Origin: Pseudescherichia sp031987975
GTDB lineage: Bacteria; Pseudomonadota; Gammaproteobacteria; Enterobacterales; Enterobacteriaceae
Direction of reading: 5' to 3'
DNA length: 64,000 bases
NCBI RefSeq assembly: GCF_031987975.1
Contig: NZ_DALZYX010000007.1
Location: forward strand, 1-64,000
The translations under genes and the position numbers were made by a program. Positions 62,092 to 64,000 of this stretch are shown here, one piece after another (the stretch's first letter is position 1; each line of letters opens with the position of its first letter). The notes below the pieces were generated by a model. It was given only the letters and a program-made list of their open reading frames with translations, was not told the DNA's origin and did not search any database.

Positions 62092-63326
62092 TGGCGTCTC
62101 CTCTCCAGGTTGATAGCGCACGCCTGTGGCAGACCCTCAATGAGTTTGCCACCCTTGGCGCAACGGCGGGGGGCGGGGTGACCCGGCTGGCGCTGAGCGA
62201 CGAAGATCGGCGCGGGCGAGACCTGCTCGCCGCCTGGGCGCGTGAGGCGGGCTTTAGCTGCGACGTTGACCGACTGGGGAATATGTTTATTCGCCGGGCG
62301 GGCAGCAACCCCGATCTGACTCCGGTGCTCACCGGCTCGCACGGTGACTCCCAGCCGCTGGGCGGCAACTACGACGGCATCTACGGCGTGCTCGCCGGGC
62401 TGGAGGCGCTGCGTACCCTTAACGATGGCGGCATCACCACCGAGCGCGATCTCATTCTGGTGAACTGGACTAACGAAGAGGGGGCACGTTTTGCCCCGGC
62501 GATGCTGGCCTCCGGCGTCTGGACCGGGGTATTCAGCGAAGAGTACGCCCTGGCGCGGGAGGATCGCGACGGCATCAGCGTGGGCCAGGCGCTGACGGCT
62601 ATCGGCTATCAGGGCGAGCGCCCGGCGGCGGCCATCCCGCTGCATGCCTGCTACGAGCTGCATATCGAGCAGGGACCGCTGCTTGAGGCGGAGGATACGG
62701 ATATCGGCGTCGTTCACGCTGCTATGGGCCAGCGCTGGTATGAGATCAACCTGACCGGCTTTGCCGCTCACGCGGGCACTACGCCGATGGATCTGCGTCG
62801 CGACGCCATGTGTGCCTTTGCCGAGCTGACCCTGGCGGTTGAAACCATTGGCCGCCGTTTCGCCCCGGACGGGCGGGCCACCGTGGGCAGCGTGCAGGTG
62901 ACGCCTAACTCGCGTAACGTCGTGCCGTCCGCGGTCTTCTGCACCGTCGAGTTCCGCCATCCAGAAACCGCTGCTCTAGTGGAGATGGAGACGGCGTTAA
63001 CCGAGGCGCTGAGCGGGCTGTCGGCCCGCAGCATTGACGTCGCCTGGGAGCGTATCTTTGATTACGCGCCGGTGAACTTTGATCGGGGCTGCATTACCCG
63101 CATCGAGCAGGCGACCCGCGAGCTGGGCTACTCCCAGCGCCGGATGGTCTCCGGGGCGGGTCACGACGCCTGCTACGTTAACCGCGTCGCCCCTACTGCA
63201 ATGATCTTTATCCCCTGCGAAAAGGGCATCAGTCACAACGAGGCGGAAAATATCACCCCGCAGTGGGCAGAGCGTGGGGCAAACGTGCTGCTCAACACCC
63301 TGCTGGCGGCGGCTAACGAAACGTAG
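62091..63326 (+). CDS. M20-family N-carbamoyl-L-amino acid amidohydrolase (AtcC-like)
   Basis: Zinc or manganese hydrolase of the hydantoinase/carbamoylase family, predicted to release cysteine, ammonia and carbon dioxide from N-carbamoyl-cysteine. The 411-residue protein has a full metal site: His84 and Asp86 (TGSHGDSQPLGG), Asp95 (NYDGIYG), Glu129-Glu130 (NEEGARF), His191 (HIEQGPLLE), and late histidines in SGAGHDACY and GISHNEAENI. AAGGAGG sets the start. Allantoate and ureidoglycolate hydrolases share this fold, but no purine genes are nearby, and the AtcB-like neighbour favours the carbamoyl-cysteine role. Confidence 0.85.
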   Translation: MASPLQVDSARLWQTLNEFATLGATAGGGVTRLALSDEDRRGRDLLAAWAREAGFSCDVDRLGNMFIRRAGSNPDLTPVLTGSHGDSQPLGGNYDGIYGVLAGLEALRTLNDGGITTERDLILVNWTNEEGARFAPAMLASGVWTGVFSEEYALAREDRDGISVGQALTAIGYQGERPAAAIPLHACYELHIEQGPLLEAEDTDIGVVHAAMGQRWYEINLTGFAAHAGTTPMDLRRDAMCAFAELTLAVETIGRRFAPDGRATVGSVQVTPNSRNVVPSAVFCTVEFRHPETAALVEMETALTEALSGLSARSIDVAWERIFDYAPVNFDRGCITRIEQATRELGYSQRRMVSGAGHDACYVNRVAPTAMIFIPCEKGISHNEAENITPQWAERGANVLLNTLLAAANET

Positions 63327-63328
63327 CC

Positions 63329-63847
63329 TCAGGGTAGCCAGCGCTCGGCGGTGGCACCCTCGTCGTAGTGCAGCGGCGAGGGGAGGGTGATCAGCTCGAT
63401 CAGCACACCAAAGGGAGTGCGGCAGAACCAGGTCTGGTTGCCGGCTCCCTCCTCCTGGGCAAAGCAGTCGCTCGGTCCCTCCAGCATCTCCGCCCCGTGG
63501 GCGCGCAATGTTTCCCCCGCCTCTTTAATGTCATCCACATAGAGTGAAAAGTGGTTGATCCCCGGCTGGCAAATATTGGTTTGCTGATTATTCACGCCCG
63601 GATCCAGCTGGAATAGCTCGACGTTGGCACCGTTGCCCAGCCGCAGCATCGCCAGGCCGACCACGCGCATATCGACGGGAAAGCCGTTAAGCGGATGCAT
63701 GCTCTGGCCGTCAACGGCTTTCGCAGGCTCATCAGGAGGAACGATACGGTAGAGCACGCTGGCACCCAACGCGTTAACGAAGAAGGTTTCGGCGGCTTTC
63801 AGATCGGTAACGGTAATGCCAATATGCTCTATGCCCTTGAATTTCAT
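63329..63847 (-). CDS. VOC-superfamily protein (glyoxalase/epimerase-like)
   Basis: Vicinal oxygen chelate fold protein of 172 residues with two beta-alpha-beta modules. Module 1 starts IEHIGITVTDLKAAETFFVNALGA with a metal histidine, and module 2 starts INHFSLYVDDIKEAGETLRAHGAEM. Glutamates at the ends of the modules (VELFQLDPG and LIELITLP) complete a typical metal site. GAGGAG before the ATG is strong. It converges on the amidohydrolase with two bases between stops. Methylmalonyl-CoA epimerases, lactoylglutathione lyases and dioxygenases share this fold, so the reaction is unknown; it may act on the imported compound. Confidence 0.75.
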   Translation of the reverse strand: MKFKGIEHIGITVTDLKAAETFFVNALGASVLYRIVPPDEPAKAVDGQSMHPLNGFPVDMRVVGLAMLRLGNGANVELFQLDPGVNNQQTNICQPGINHFSLYVDDIKEAGETLRAHGAEMLEGPSDCFAQEEGAGNQTWFCRTPFGVLIELITLPSPLHYDEGATAERWLP

Positions 63848-63903
63848 CTTCTACTCCTCAGCTTAAGGTGAACGTTAAGGGTAGTAAAAGATGTCCGCGG
63901 GGT

Positions 63904-63944
63904 AAAAAAATGCCCCACAAAAGACTCTCAGACTTTTACGGGGC
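63904..63944 (-). terminator. Terminator of the mcbA-like gene
   Basis: Leftward hairpin with GCCCC/GGGGC base and AAAAGTCT / AGACTTTT arms, followed by a run of seven T residues, just after the partial gene at the window edge. Confidence 0.85.
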
Positions 63945-63957
63945 GGTGGGGAAAAGC

Positions 63958-64000
63958 TTATTTGTAGATGGTTGCCGTGCCGTACATCTGGTTTTCACCG
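63958..64000 (-). CDS. DUF1471 family protein, C-terminal end only (mcbA-like)
   Basis: The last 43 bases encode GENQMYGTATIYK and a stop on the minus strand. This is the closing strand of the DUF1471 fold and closely resembles the end of E. coli McbA (YbiM). In E. coli mcbA follows pkhX and fiu after ybiI, so this marks the return to the conserved backbone. The rest of the gene lies outside the window. Confidence 0.8.
   Translation of the reverse strand, partial: GENQMYGTATIYK

Overview
The window is enterobacterial chromosome, most like an Enterobacter/Klebsiella/Citrobacter relative. The evidence is gene order: from the tRNA-Lys cluster through nadA-pnuC-zitB-ybgS-aroG-gpmA-galMKTE-modFE-acrZ-modABC-ybhA-pgl, ybhC-ybhB-bioA-bioBFCD-uvrB, yvcK-moaABCDE-ybhL-ybhNO(clsB)P-ybhQ-ybhRSFG-cecR-rhlE-dinG-ybiB-ybiJ-ybiI, it follows the E. 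coli 16.8-18 min region almost gene for gene, and the proteins have E. coli lengths. Genus and species cannot be fixed from this sequence alone.

Layout. 1-287: the end of a tRNA-Lys array with a downstream repeat and terminator. 366-6164: NAD precursor genes, a zinc exporter, aroG and gpmA. 6171-10523: the galETKM operon with both gal operators. 10622-15938: molybdate regulation and uptake, plus the AcrB partner AcrZ. 15939-22387: ybhA, pgl, an extra alpha-glucan phosphorylase where E. coli has ybhDHIJ, ybhC and ybhB. 22439-27463: the biotin cluster around its BirA operator. 27405-28130: an orphan UrtE-like ATPase. 28131-30861: a long uvrB control region and uvrB. 30880-34354: a complete pmrCAB (eptA-pmrA-pmrB) operon with its own PmrA box, placed between uvrB and yvcK. 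34384-38331: yvcK and the moa operon with ModE box and Moco riboswitch. 38390-53478: mostly standard envelope, exporter and helicase genes (ybhM and ybiC of E. coli are absent).

The accessory part lies between ybiI and the last bases of an mcbA-like gene at the right edge, where E. coli carries pkhX (ybiX) and fiu. It has two unrelated pieces. The first (54246-55575) is an AT-rich minus-strand cassette: a Tlde1-type peptidoglycan-targeting type VI effector, a small two-helix membrane protein that is its likely immunity partner, and an Hcp gene whose start codon appears to have changed to ATT. The second (55785-63847) is GC-rich: a LysR regulator divergent from a tightly packed seven-gene operon with a complete branched-chain-type ABC importer, an L-2-amino-thiazoline-4-carboxylate (ATC) hydrolase family protein and an M20 N-carbamoyl-amino-acid amidohydrolase. 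Together these predict import of ATC or a related thiazoline and its conversion through N-carbamoyl-cysteine to cysteine. A VOC-fold protein follows on the opposite strand.

Regulatory sites readable by eye include NadR, TyrR, Fur, GalR/S, CRP, ModE (two), BirA, LexA (two), DnaA (a pair), PmrA and CecR sites, and the Moco riboswitch. No insertion sequences, CRISPR arrays, rRNA genes or prophage genes were seen.
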